Program-made: the position numbers and the translations under genes | Source: an uncultured Eubacteriales bacterium | GTDB taxonomy: Bacteria; Bacillota; Clostridia; Peptostreptococcales; Anaerovoracaceae | Direction of reading: 5' to 3' | Length of the DNA: 64,000 bases | Assembly (NCBI GenBank): GCA_902795135.1 | Contig: CADBJW010000009.1 | Location: 1-64,000 of the forward strand | Shown: one piece after another, positions 25,628 to 33,557 of the stretch | Layout: every line of letters starts with the position of its first letter | How positions within the stretch are numbered: the first letter of the stretch is position 1 | Notes under the pieces: generated by a model | Seen by the model: only the letters and a program-made list of their open reading frames with translations | Databases searched by the model: none | What the model was told of the DNA's origin: nothing

Positions 25628-26599
25628 ATGAAGAAAAATAAACTCGGAAGCACAGATTTATATGTAACGCCGATTGGATTAGGCGTTCTCACTATTGGAA
25701 ACACACAACTCGATCTCCCGCTTGAACAGGGCGCGGAGATCGTTCGTTATGCCTACGAAAAAGGAATCAATCTCTTTGATACGGCCCAGTATTACGAGAC
25801 TTATCCCTATATCCGGGAAGCCTTCAAAGGCATAGATCTGTTGCCCAGCAACCCCGACCGGCCCATCATCGCCAGCAAAAGCCTTTGCCTCACGTACGAT
25901 GAAATGGAAGAGGCCATTCAGGAATGTTTGGATGCCCTGGATCTGGAACACATCGACATCTTTAAGATGCATGAAGTAAGGGAAAACCCAGACTGGGAAA
26001 ACCGGGCCGGCGCATGGCAGTGCCTGAAAGATTACAAGGCAAAAGGCATCGTCGGTGCCATTGGCATTTCCACCCATCATGTGGATGTTGTAGAGCAGAT
26101 GGCAGAGGTTACAGACTGCGATATCGTCTTTCCACTGATCAATTATGCAGGTCTGGGAATCCGCAAAGGCGCGGGAACCGGCACAGCCGATGAAATGGCT
26201 GCCGCCATCCAGAAGTGCATTGCGGCAGGGAAGGGAATCTTCGCCATGAAAGCCTTTGGAGGGGGAAACCTTACCGGAACCTATCAAAAGGCCCTGAACT
26301 ACGTCCGTGATCTGGGGACCCATTCGATTATGGTCGGCATGGGAAAGAAAGAAGAAATCGACGATCTGGTTGCCTATGCCCAGGGAACGCTGCCGCCGGA
26401 TTACCAGCCGGACGTATCCTTCAAGATAATCCACATTGATCAGGGTGACTGTGAAGGTTGCGGCAGCTGCGTGAAACGTTGTCCAAACAAGGCGATTTAT
26501 TATAACGAAAATGGTCTGGCAGACGTCAATTATGATGTTTGTCTGACTTGTGGATACTGTGCTCCCGTCTGTCCGGTACGGGCAATCATCATGTGGTAA
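25628..26599 (+). CDS. Aldo/keto reductase with C-terminal 2[4Fe-4S] ferredoxin domain
   Basis: A 323-residue fusion. Residues 1-270 are an aldo/keto reductase barrel with the catalytic-type Asp and Tyr in FDTAQYYET, Lys in ASKSL and His in KMHEV. The C-terminus carries two cluster motifs, CEGCGSCVKRC and CLTCGYCAPVC. The fusion type is common in Clostridia, where it probably links a carbonyl reduction or oxidation to ferredoxin. Substrate unknown. It directly follows the Fe-S assembly pair whose products it needs. Confidence 0.9.
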   Translation: MKKNKLGSTDLYVTPIGLGVLTIGNTQLDLPLEQGAEIVRYAYEKGINLFDTAQYYETYPYIREAFKGIDLLPSNPDRPIIASKSLCLTYDEMEEAIQECLDALDLEHIDIFKMHEVRENPDWENRAGAWQCLKDYKAKGIVGAIGISTHHVDVVEQMAEVTDCDIVFPLINYAGLGIRKGAGTGTADEMAAAIQKCIAAGKGIFAMKAFGGGNLTGTYQKALNYVRDLGTHSIMVGMGKKEEIDDLVAYAQGTLPPDYQPDVSFKIIHIDQGDCEGCGSCVKRCPNKAIYYNENGLADVNYDVCLTCGYCAPVCPVRAIIMW

Positions 26600-26601
26600 A
26601 T

Positions 26602-27546
26602 ATGTTGGACTTAAAAGACATTGAAGTTACAACCGAACAAGGGGCAGGAAGGATTTCCTTCTTTGATGGGACTATAGCGGAAGTCGTCCTTTCGGGAAAC
26701 CCGGCTACCGGGCAAAGCCAAAAGGATCTCTCTTTTCGATATCCTGAGGATTTCGAGGATCACCGGATCAAAGCAACCGATGCATTCATCGAGTATGCCA
26801 TTGGGACAGACATTCGGCTTTGGAAGAGCCTTCATGTGATCCGGTTCAAATTGCGTCAGTTCCCGGTGGATAAACGCTCAGGAAACCCGAAAGAAAAAGA
26901 TCGAAGAGCCTATTATTCTTTCTGTGCAGATGCAGACCGCCTGGAAAAAGAACTGGCGCGGAATGCCTTTGATCTGGCAAAACACCGCTGTTCTCTCAGT
27001 GGAGATCTGCGGACTCTAGAGCGGTTTCAACGGGTTCGAAAGGGAACCAAAGCCGAAGAAATGCTGACGAGGATTCAGCTGGAACACACCCACTGGCTGT
27101 GTGCGGTTTTGGACGAGACCGTTGCCAGAATCGATGTGACAGCGGAAATCGATGTATGGGCAATGGGAGATCTGGTGTATGCCTATCTTTGGGAACTCCT
27201 GGAAGAGGCTCTGATGGTGCAGAAGCTGCCGCCGGAAGAAACCGCCATTCCGAAATTCAGTGCGGATACATTCTTGCGGCTGAACCCATCGGATCAAGGG
27301 TCACCATTTGAACGTTTTGTGGCGGACCCAAGTGCACTGGATACGAGGATTGCAGAACTTTGTGAATTTCGCTTTGGTGCAGCGCGGCCTGATCTACAGG
27401 AAAAGGGCCCGGATCTAAGGCGCAGCCGGCCTTTGATGGAATCCCATCTTATCTTATCGACGGAACGTATCGCGCCGGATCAGCTGGGAGAAGCTCTTTA
27501 TCAAAGCTTTTGCGATGGGATTCAGAAAATCCGGAATAAGCTATGA
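26602..27546 (+). CDS. Protein of unknown function
   Basis: About 314 residues, unrecognised. It is soluble, charged and probably helical in the second half, with a Cys in YSFCADADRLEK and one in HRCSLSG but no clear motif. ATG 26602 is chosen because the frame upstream lies in the reductase gene. The ribosome site is weak, suggesting coupling to that gene (3-nt gap). It is the last gene before the glycine riboswitch promoter. Confidence 0.7.
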   Translation: MLDLKDIEVTTEQGAGRISFFDGTIAEVVLSGNPATGQSQKDLSFRYPEDFEDHRIKATDAFIEYAIGTDIRLWKSLHVIRFKLRQFPVDKRSGNPKEKDRRAYYSFCADADRLEKELARNAFDLAKHRCSLSGDLRTLERFQRVRKGTKAEEMLTRIQLEHTHWLCAVLDETVARIDVTAEIDVWAMGDLVYAYLWELLEEALMVQKLPPEETAIPKFSADTFLRLNPSDQGSPFERFVADPSALDTRIAELCEFRFGAARPDLQEKGPDLRRSRPLMESHLILSTERIAPDQLGEALYQSFCDGIQKIRNKL

Positions 27547-27555
27547 AAATTCCAT

Positions 27556-27584
27556 TTGTAAGGTTACCGGCTCTATGGTATGAT
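27556..27584 (+). promoter_or_regulatory. Promoter of the glycine riboswitch
   Basis: TTGTAA (27556-27561), a 17-nt spacer and TATGAT (27579-27584). The predicted start near 27591 is ten bases before the aptamer. Confidence 0.65.
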
Positions 27585-27600
27585 TTAGTTAATGAAATAA

Positions 27601-27728
27601 CTCGGATGAAGAATCTGTGAGAGACTTGATTGCAGTGTTATTTTACGGGCAGTCGAAGCACCGAAGGGGCAAGACGATAAAAAAGAATCGTCGAAACTCT
27701 CAGGTACCAGGGATCAGATTCGGACGAG
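27601..27728 (+). promoter_or_regulatory. Glycine riboswitch (single aptamer)
   Basis: The glycine-binding core GCACCGAAGGGGCAA (27658-27672) and AAACTCTCAGG (27694-27704) are both present, with GAGAG at 27619-27623 as partner. P1 is closed by GAATCTG (27611-27617) with CAGATTC (27715-27721), and an outer CTCG/CGAG pair (27601-27604, 27725-27728). Only one aptamer is seen, so it is a singlet and not the usual tandem. CTCTG at about 27730-27734 can pair with CAGAG at 27748-27752, which would break the terminator. This fits an ON switch. Confidence 0.93.
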
Positions 27729-27747
27729 GCTCTGGAATGGTGATTGA

Positions 27748-27780
27748 CAGAGGGAAAGAGACATTTTTCCCTCTGTTTTT
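27748..27780 (+). terminator. Expression platform terminator of the glycine riboswitch
   Basis: CAGAGGGAAA (27748-27757) pairs perfectly with TTTCCCTCTG (27766-27775), followed by T to 27780. It lies 34 nt before the DUF1015 start codon. Confidence 0.9.
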
Positions 27781-27814
27781 CTTTATTCGCACTAAAAGAA
27801 AGGATGGTTAAGTT

Positions 27815-29038
27815 ATGAGTAAGACAGGATTTTCGGCGGCAGACATTTTATTACCTTCCAAGGGAAATTATGAGACCTGGGCTGTCGTTGCATGCGACCA
27901 GTTCACTTCACAGCCGGAATACTGGGAAAGAGTCGAAGCTACAGTAGGGGAGGAACCTTCCACGTTCCGGATCATTCTTCCTGAGGCACAGCTTTCTGAC
28001 GGGCACACGGAAGAGCATATCGCTAAGATCAACGCAACGATGAAAGAGTATCTGGATACAGGCGTGTTCAAATGCTACCCGGATGCTATGATTTATCTGG
28101 AAAGAGTTCAGAGCGATGGCAAAGTCCGCAGAGGTCTGATCGGTAAAATCGATCTGGAAGAATACGACTATTCCAAAGGAAGCACATCTCTGGTTCGTGC
28201 TACAGAGGGAACCGTTCTGGAAAGAATCCCACCAAGACAGGCTGTCCGGCGTGATGCTCCAATCGAACTGCCTCACGTTATGCTTCTGATCGATGATGTG
28301 AACAATTCCGTCATCGGACCGCTTTCTGCTTGTGAAGACGTGCTTTACGATTTTGATCTGATGGAAGGCGGCGGTCATGCAAAAGCATGGCTCGTACCGG
28401 AAGAACTCAAGGCGGAAGCCATGAAGGCTCTGGAAGCTCTGGCTGACGCTCAGCCGCTGTTGTTTGCAGTTGGTGACGGAAACCATTCACTGGCATCTGC
28501 AAAGGCTCTCTACGAAGAAGAAAAGGCCAAATTCGGACCTGGAAGCGAAGAAACACTTCCGTCCAGATACGCACTGGTTGAAATCGTGAACCTGTACGAT
28601 GACGCCCTGGAATTTGAACCGATCCACCGTGTTCTCTTTGACGTTGACGCAAAGGCACTGCTGGATGAATTCAAAGCAGCATACCCATCTGCCATGGAAG
28701 GAAAGGGGGAAGGCCATGTGATCCGCTACGCTTATGAAGGCGGAGAAGGTTACATTACGGTTACCCAGCCGACAGCTCAGCTGGAAGTAGGCACATTGCA
28801 GTCCTTCCTGGATCAGTACATCAAGGAACATGGAACCAAAATTGACTATGTTCACGGCGATGAAATCACCATCGAACTCGGTAAGAAACCAGGATGTCTG
28901 GCGTTCCTGCTTCCGGCTATGGACAAAGGCGACCTCTTTAAGTCCGTTATCAATGACGGAGCCCTTCCTAGAAAGACATTCTCCATGGGTCACGCGGAGG
29001 ATAAGCGCTACTATATCGAGGCAAGAAAGATAAAATAG
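27815..29038 (+). CDS. DUF1015 family protein under glycine riboswitch control
   Basis: A 407-residue DUF1015 protein, cytoplasmic, with the family segments PRQAVRRDAPIELPHVMLLIDD and FAVGDGNHSLASAKALYEE. DUF1015 has no settled biochemical function, though the family is often found beside serine or glycine genes. Here it is the first gene after a glycine riboswitch and precedes the glycine cleavage genes, which supports a role tied to glycine, inferred only. AAAGGATGG lies ahead of the ATG at good distance. Confidence 0.88.
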   Translation: MSKTGFSAADILLPSKGNYETWAVVACDQFTSQPEYWERVEATVGEEPSTFRIILPEAQLSDGHTEEHIAKINATMKEYLDTGVFKCYPDAMIYLERVQSDGKVRRGLIGKIDLEEYDYSKGSTSLVRATEGTVLERIPPRQAVRRDAPIELPHVMLLIDDVNNSVIGPLSACEDVLYDFDLMEGGGHAKAWLVPEELKAEAMKALEALADAQPLLFAVGDGNHSLASAKALYEEEKAKFGPGSEETLPSRYALVEIVNLYDDALEFEPIHRVLFDVDAKALLDEFKAAYPSAMEGKGEGHVIRYAYEGGEGYITVTQPTAQLEVGTLQSFLDQYIKEHGTKIDYVHGDEITIELGKKPGCLAFLLPAMDKGDLFKSVINDGALPRKTFSMGHAEDKRYYIEARKIK

Positions 29039-29066
29039 ACAATCTGCATAAAGTTGCTTAAAAAGG

Positions 29067-29097
29067 ATAACACAGCAACTATATCTTGTGTTATAAT
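29067..29097 (+). promoter_or_regulatory. gcvT promoter overlapped by an inverted repeat
   Basis: A perfect extended -10, TGTTATAAT, ends at 29097. No good -35 is visible. ATAACACA (29067-29074) and TGTGTTAT (29087-29094) form an 8-bp inverted repeat with a 12-nt centre covering the spacer and -10, as an operator would. The regulator is unknown. Confidence 0.5.
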
Positions 29098-29150
29098 TGT
29101 GCATGTGATGATTTAGATAGTTAAAGCGATAAACGCAAAAAGGAGTAACT

Positions 29151-30236
29151 ATGGAACTAAAAACCCCACTGTATGAAAAGCATATTGAATACGGCGGCAA
29201 GATGGTCCCGTTTGGAGGTTACATTCTCCCGGTACAGTACAAGTCTTCCGGCGTAATTAAAGAACATATGGCAGTCAGAACGGCTGCAGGTATGTTTGAT
29301 GTCTCCCACATGGGAGAAATTCTTTGCGAAGGGCCAGATGCCCTGGCAAACCTGAATATGATTCTGACCAACGATTTCACCAATATGGTGGATGAACAGG
29401 CAAGATATTCACCAATGTGCAACGAGCAAGGCGGAACAGTAGACGATCTGATCGTGTATAAGATGAATGACAACAAGTATTTCATCGTTGTAAACGCGGC
29501 AAACAAGGACAAGGACTACAAATGGATGTGCGATCACCAGTTTGGTGACGTCACCTTCACGGATGTTTCCTCACAGTATGCTCAAATCGCCGTTCAGGGA
29601 CCAAAAGCAAAGTCCATTATCTCAAAAATCTGCAGTGAGGGAAGCATTCCTGACAAATATTATTACTGCAGATTCGGAGCAGAAGTAGCAGGAATTCCTT
29701 GTATCGTATCCACGACCGGATATACCGGAGAAGATGGTGTGGAAATCTATCTTCCGGCAACCAAAGCCGAAGAAATGTGGGACGCGATCTACGAAGCAGG
29801 TAAGGACGATGGACTCATTCCTTGCGGTCTGGGCGCCAGAGATACCTTAAGAATGGAAGCCGGTATGCCGCTGTATGGCCACGAGATGAACGATGAAATC
29901 TCACCGAGAGAAGCCGGACTCATGTTTGCAATCAAGATGAAAAAGGATGACTTCATCGGCAAGAAACCAATGGAGGAAGCTGGTAAACCGGCCGTTGTCA
30001 GAGTTGGTCTGAAGATTACCGGCAGAGGCATCGCCAGAGAATTCCAGGACATTTACATTGGCGATAAAAAAATCGGATACACCACATCCGGAACCAAGTG
30101 CCCGTTCTTTGATTATCCAATCGCAATGGCCAGAATTCCGAGAGAATACAAGGAACCTGGCACGAAGATGGAAATCGATGTAAGAGGCAGAAGAGTAGAA
30201 GCAGAGGTAATTCCTCTTCCGTTCTATAAAAGATAG
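29151..30236 (+). CDS. gcvT: Glycine cleavage system T protein (aminomethyltransferase)
   Basis: Releases ammonia from the H-protein-bound aminomethyl group and passes the one-carbon unit to tetrahydrofolate. The 361-residue protein shows MFDVSHMGEI, the folate-site GARDTLRMEAGMPLYGHE, and the C-terminal barrel. AAAAGGAG precedes the ATG. It heads gcvT-gcvH-gcvPA-gcvPB-lpdA and follows the riboswitch-controlled DUF1015 gene by 112 nt with no terminator seen between, so read-through is also possible. Confidence 0.97.
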   Translation: MELKTPLYEKHIEYGGKMVPFGGYILPVQYKSSGVIKEHMAVRTAAGMFDVSHMGEILCEGPDALANLNMILTNDFTNMVDEQARYSPMCNEQGGTVDDLIVYKMNDNKYFIVVNAANKDKDYKWMCDHQFGDVTFTDVSSQYAQIAVQGPKAKSIISKICSEGSIPDKYYYCRFGAEVAGIPCIVSTTGYTGEDGVEIYLPATKAEEMWDAIYEAGKDDGLIPCGLGARDTLRMEAGMPLYGHEMNDEISPREAGLMFAIKMKKDDFIGKKPMEEAGKPAVVRVGLKITGRGIAREFQDIYIGDKKIGYTTSGTKCPFFDYPIAMARIPREYKEPGTKMEIDVRGRRVEAEVIPLPFYKR

Positions 30237-30285
30237 TTATTAACCATAAGTAATTTATGTTAACCAATTAAAAAGGAGAAAAGCA

Positions 30286-30663
30286 ATGGAATTTAAGAAA
30301 GAAGCTCTTTACGCGAAATCACATGAATGGGTAATCTTTGACGGAGACGAAGCAACCATCGGTATTTCCGATTATGCACAGTCTGAACTGGGCGATCTGG
30401 TATTCGTAAACCTTCCGGAAGAAGGCGACGAAGTAGAAGTCGGCGAATCATTTGCAGACGTTGAATCCGTAAAAGCAGTTTCAGATATTTATTCACCGGT
30501 TACAGGTGTTGTTGCTGAAATCAATGAAGAACTCCTGGATGCTCCGGAAAAAATCAACGAAGATGCTTTTGGAGCATGGTTTATTAAAGTAAAAGATATT
30601 ACAGATAAGGCGGAACTTATTTCGGCTGAAGAGTATGAAGCCTTTTGCGAAAGCGAGGAATAA
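30286..30663 (+). CDS. gcvH: Glycine cleavage system H protein
   Basis: The 125-residue lipoyl carrier that shuttles the aminomethyl group between P, T and L proteins. The lipoylation lysine is in [12 protein letters not shown] (about residue 65). The C-terminal GAWFIKVK motif is also present. AAAAGGAG precedes the ATG. The next gene starts 2 nt after its stop. Confidence 0.97.
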   Translation: MEFKKEALYAKSHEWVIFDGDEATIGISDYAQSELGDLVFVNLPEEGDEVEVGESFADVESVKAVSDIYSPVTGVVAEINEELLDAPEKINEDAFGAWFIKVKDITDKAELISAEEYEAFCESEE

Positions 30664-30665
30664 GA

Positions 30666-31976
30666 ATGGGAACTTTCGTACCGAATACAAAAGCACAACA
30701 GCAGGAAATGCTCAAAGAGATCGGCTTCGAAAAGCTGGATGATCTGTTTGCGCATATTCCGGATGATGTGAAACTGAAAGGCGACTTAAACCTTCCGGAC
30801 GGCATGTCCGAAATGGAAGTCAGCCGCGAGATGAAAATAATTGCCGATGAGAATATCGTTTATGACACGATTTTCCGTGGCGCAGGCGCTTACAAGCATT
30901 ATATTCCGGCAATTGTAGGAAACGTTATATCCAACGAAACACTGCAGACGGCTTATACACCGTATCAGGCAGAAATCAGCCAGGGTGTGCTGCAGTCAAT
31001 TTTCGAATATCAGACGATGATCTGCGATCTTACCGGAATGGATGTGTCAAACGCATCGGTTTATGATGGCGGTACTGCTGCAGCAGAAGCCGTTGCTATG
31101 TGCCGTGAGAGAAAACAGAACAAGGCACTGGTCTCCGGAGCAATCCAGCCATCCGTCATGAAGGTTATTGAAACCTATTGCTTCGGCAACGGCATGGAAC
31201 TGGAAGTCATTGCGGTTAAGGACGGTAAGACGGATCTGGATGATCTGAAAGCCAAAATGGCCGATGATGTTGCTTGTGTATATATCCAGCATCCGAATTA
31301 CTTCGGAAATCTGGAAGACGCTGCAGAAATCGGTGAAATTGCCCACAGCGCGAAGAAGTGCAAATACATTATGGGCGTCAATCCGATTACGCTGGGCGTG
31401 CTGAAAACTCCGAGAGAATATGGCGCAGACTTTGCCGTTGGAGAGGGACAGCCTCTCGGACTTCCAATTGCCTTTGGTGGTCCTTACATCGGTTTTATGG
31501 CCAGCATTGACTCTATGAAGAGAAAGCTGCCTGGCAGAATCGTCGGACAGACCACCGACCATAATGGCAAAATCGGTTATGTACTGACTCTGCAGGCTAG
31601 AGAACAGCACATCCGCCGTGAAAAGGCATCGAGCAACATCTGTTCCAATCAGGCCCTCTGTGCGCTGGCGGTTGGCGTATATCTTTCCGCTATGGGAAAT
31701 GAAGGCATTAAGAATGTTGCCACACAGTGCTATTCCAAGGCCCATTATATGGCGAAGCGGTTTGAAGAAATCGGCTTCCAGGTAGAAAATAAAGATTTCT
31801 TCCATGAATTCGTTACTACTTCCGATACGGATATCCACGTGATTCTGAAAGCCCTGAGCGAAGCTGGCATTCTGGGCGGGTTGCCACTTGATAGCCATCG
31901 AATCTTATGGTGCTGTACTGAAATGAACAGCAAGGCGGATATTGATCGGGTCATTGATATTCTGAAGGAGGTGTAA
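30666..31976 (+). CDS. gcvPA: Glycine dehydrogenase (decarboxylating) subunit 1
   Basis: The alpha subunit of the split P protein, which decarboxylates glycine on PLP and loads the H protein. About 436 residues. Typical segments include FRGAGAYKHYIPA, TPYQAEISQG and the REQHIRREKASSNICSNQ stretch. ATG 30666 behind GAGGAATAA is preferred to the Met at 30645, which lies inside gcvH. It needs the second subunit that follows. Confidence 0.97.
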   Translation: MGTFVPNTKAQQQEMLKEIGFEKLDDLFAHIPDDVKLKGDLNLPDGMSEMEVSREMKIIADENIVYDTIFRGAGAYKHYIPAIVGNVISNETLQTAYTPYQAEISQGVLQSIFEYQTMICDLTGMDVSNASVYDGGTAAAEAVAMCRERKQNKALVSGAIQPSVMKVIETYCFGNGMELEVIAVKDGKTDLDDLKAKMADDVACVYIQHPNYFGNLEDAAEIGEIAHSAKKCKYIMGVNPITLGVLKTPREYGADFAVGEGQPLGLPIAFGGPYIGFMASIDSMKRKLPGRIVGQTTDHNGKIGYVLTLQAREQHIRREKASSNICSNQALCALAVGVYLSAMGNEGIKNVATQCYSKAHYMAKRFEEIGFQVENKDFFHEFVTTSDTDIHVILKALSEAGILGGLPLDSHRILWCCTEMNSKADIDRVIDILKEV

Positions 31977-31979
31977 GCG

Positions 31980-33434
31980 ATGTTGGTATTTGAAAAATCA
32001 AGACCGGGCAGAGGTGTCAGCGCACTTCCTGAATGTGACGTTGAAATTTTGAAACCGGAAGAAAAAGATATCAGAACTTCAGAATTGCACCTTCCGGAAA
32101 TGGCAGAAGTCGATCTGAGTAGACATTATACGGAACTGGCCAAAAAGGCCCACGGTGTAAACGACGGATTCTATCCGCTGGGTTCCTGTACGATGAAGTA
32201 CAATCCGAGAGTCAACGAAAAGATAGCAGCGCTGCCGGGATTTACGGATGTTCATCCGCTTCAGCCGGTCAGCACCGTACAGGGCTGTCTGAGAGTGATA
32301 AAGGAAACCTCCGAAGCGCTTTGCGAGATCACCGGCATGAACCAGTTTACCATGCAGCCGGCAGCAGGCGCGCACGGTGAATTTACAGGGCTGTTGCTGA
32401 TCAAGGCCTATCATTTGGCCAACGGCGAACCGCAGAGAACGAAAATCATCGTACCGGACTCCGCTCACGGAACCAATCCGGCGTCTGCAGTTATGGCAGG
32501 CATGGAAGTAATCAACGTAGATTCCACCGATAAAGGTCTGGTAGATCTGGACAAACTGAGAGAGGTTTGTGAAGGAAACGATCAGATTGCTGGTTTGATG
32601 CTGACGAATCCGAATACGGCCGGATTGTTCGACCCGAACATCAAAGAAATCACGGACATCATTCACGAATGCGGCGGACAGTGCTACTATGACGGCGCGA
32701 ACCTGAATGCGGTCATGGGTTGGGCAAGACCTGGCGACATGGGATTTGACTGCGTCCACCTGAATCTCCACAAGACCTTCTCCACACCACATGGCGGCGG
32801 TGGTCCGGGAAGCGGCCCGGTAGGATGCAAAGAGCATCTGGCCAAGTTCATGCCTGGCGTGAAGGTTGTAGATAAGGATGCCCATTCCGGCAAGGACATT
32901 CTGTCCTTTGCAAAGGCCGAAGAAAGTCTGGGTGAAATGAAGAGCTTCTACGGCAACTTCCTGGTTGTTGTAAAGGCGCTGACATACATCAAGATGCTCG
33001 GCAAGGAAGGCATTCCGGAAGCAAGCAAGAATGCAGTGCTGAATGCAAATTACATGATGCAAAAGCTCAAGGGCGCATATGATATGGCCTTTGAACCGGA
33101 AGTCTGCATGCACGAGTTCGTTATGGACCTTTCCAGACAGGCGAAGGAAACCGGCGTAACGGCGATGGATATTGCGAAGGGGCTGCTGGATAATAACATC
33201 CATCCGCCTACAATGTACTTCCCGCTGACCGTACATGAGGCACTTATGGCAGAACCATGTGAGACCGAATCCAAGGAAACCCTTGATGACGCCATAAACG
33301 TATTCCTGGAACTGAATGATCTGGCTTACAGCGATCCTGAAAAACTGCATCAGGCACCAGTCAAGACTCCAGTGACCCGACTGGACGAGGTTGGAGCCGC
33401 CAGACATCCGGTATTGAAATACGAGTTTGAATAA
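31980..33434 (+). CDS. gcvPB: Glycine dehydrogenase (decarboxylating) subunit 2
   Basis: The beta subunit of the split P protein, 484 residues, carrying the PLP lysine in HLNLHKTFSTPHGGGGPGSGP. The N-terminal YPLGSCTMKYNPR and the SAHGTNPASA motif are also diagnostic. GGAGGTG precedes the ATG, 3 nt after gcvPA. A 442-residue open frame on the opposite strand is a shadow of this gene. Confidence 0.97.
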   Translation: MLVFEKSRPGRGVSALPECDVEILKPEEKDIRTSELHLPEMAEVDLSRHYTELAKKAHGVNDGFYPLGSCTMKYNPRVNEKIAALPGFTDVHPLQPVSTVQGCLRVIKETSEALCEITGMNQFTMQPAAGAHGEFTGLLLIKAYHLANGEPQRTKIIVPDSAHGTNPASAVMAGMEVINVDSTDKGLVDLDKLREVCEGNDQIAGLMLTNPNTAGLFDPNIKEITDIIHECGGQCYYDGANLNAVMGWARPGDMGFDCVHLNLHKTFSTPHGGGGPGSGPVGCKEHLAKFMPGVKVVDKDAHSGKDILSFAKAEESLGEMKSFYGNFLVVVKALTYIKMLGKEGIPEASKNAVLNANYMMQKLKGAYDMAFEPEVCMHEFVMDLSRQAKETGVTAMDIAKGLLDNNIHPPTMYFPLTVHEALMAEPCETESKETLDDAINVFLELNDLAYSDPEKLHQAPVKTPVTRLDEVGAARHPVLKYEFE

Positions 33435-33450
33435 GTTTTACGTGCACCTG

Positions 33451-33530
33451 TTGGCACGCAGGTAAAACAGTTTATAATCAAAAGCTACGTTGACGCACAG
33501 AATGGCGAACCGAAGATTATTCTGTGCGTC
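33451..33530 (+). promoter_or_regulatory. lpdA promoter with a 13-bp inverted repeat in the leader
   Basis: TTGGCA (33451-33456), a 16-nt spacer and TATAAT (33473-33478). Just after the predicted start lies TGACGCACAGAAT (33490-33502), which is the exact inverse of 33518-33530 with a 15-nt centre. GTTTTAC (33435-33441) and GTAAAAC (33462-33468) form another stem across the -35 region. No T-run follows, so operator or RNA switch is more likely than terminator. Confidence 0.55.
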
Positions 33531-33557
33531 AGCTTATATGTTAAGAGGGAGTTTTTT

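Noticed and set aside
32079..33407. A 442-codon open frame on the minus strand opposite gcvPB
   Set aside because: gcvPB is certain in the other strand, and the antisense frame has no ribosome site or recognisable family. It is a composition shadow.
13347..33485. A shared 13-mer, TATAATCAAAAGC, in giant hairpin A and at the lpdA promoter
   Set aside because: Chance 13-base matches are expected in 64 kb, and one copy is explained by a -10 element. Not treated as a repeat family.
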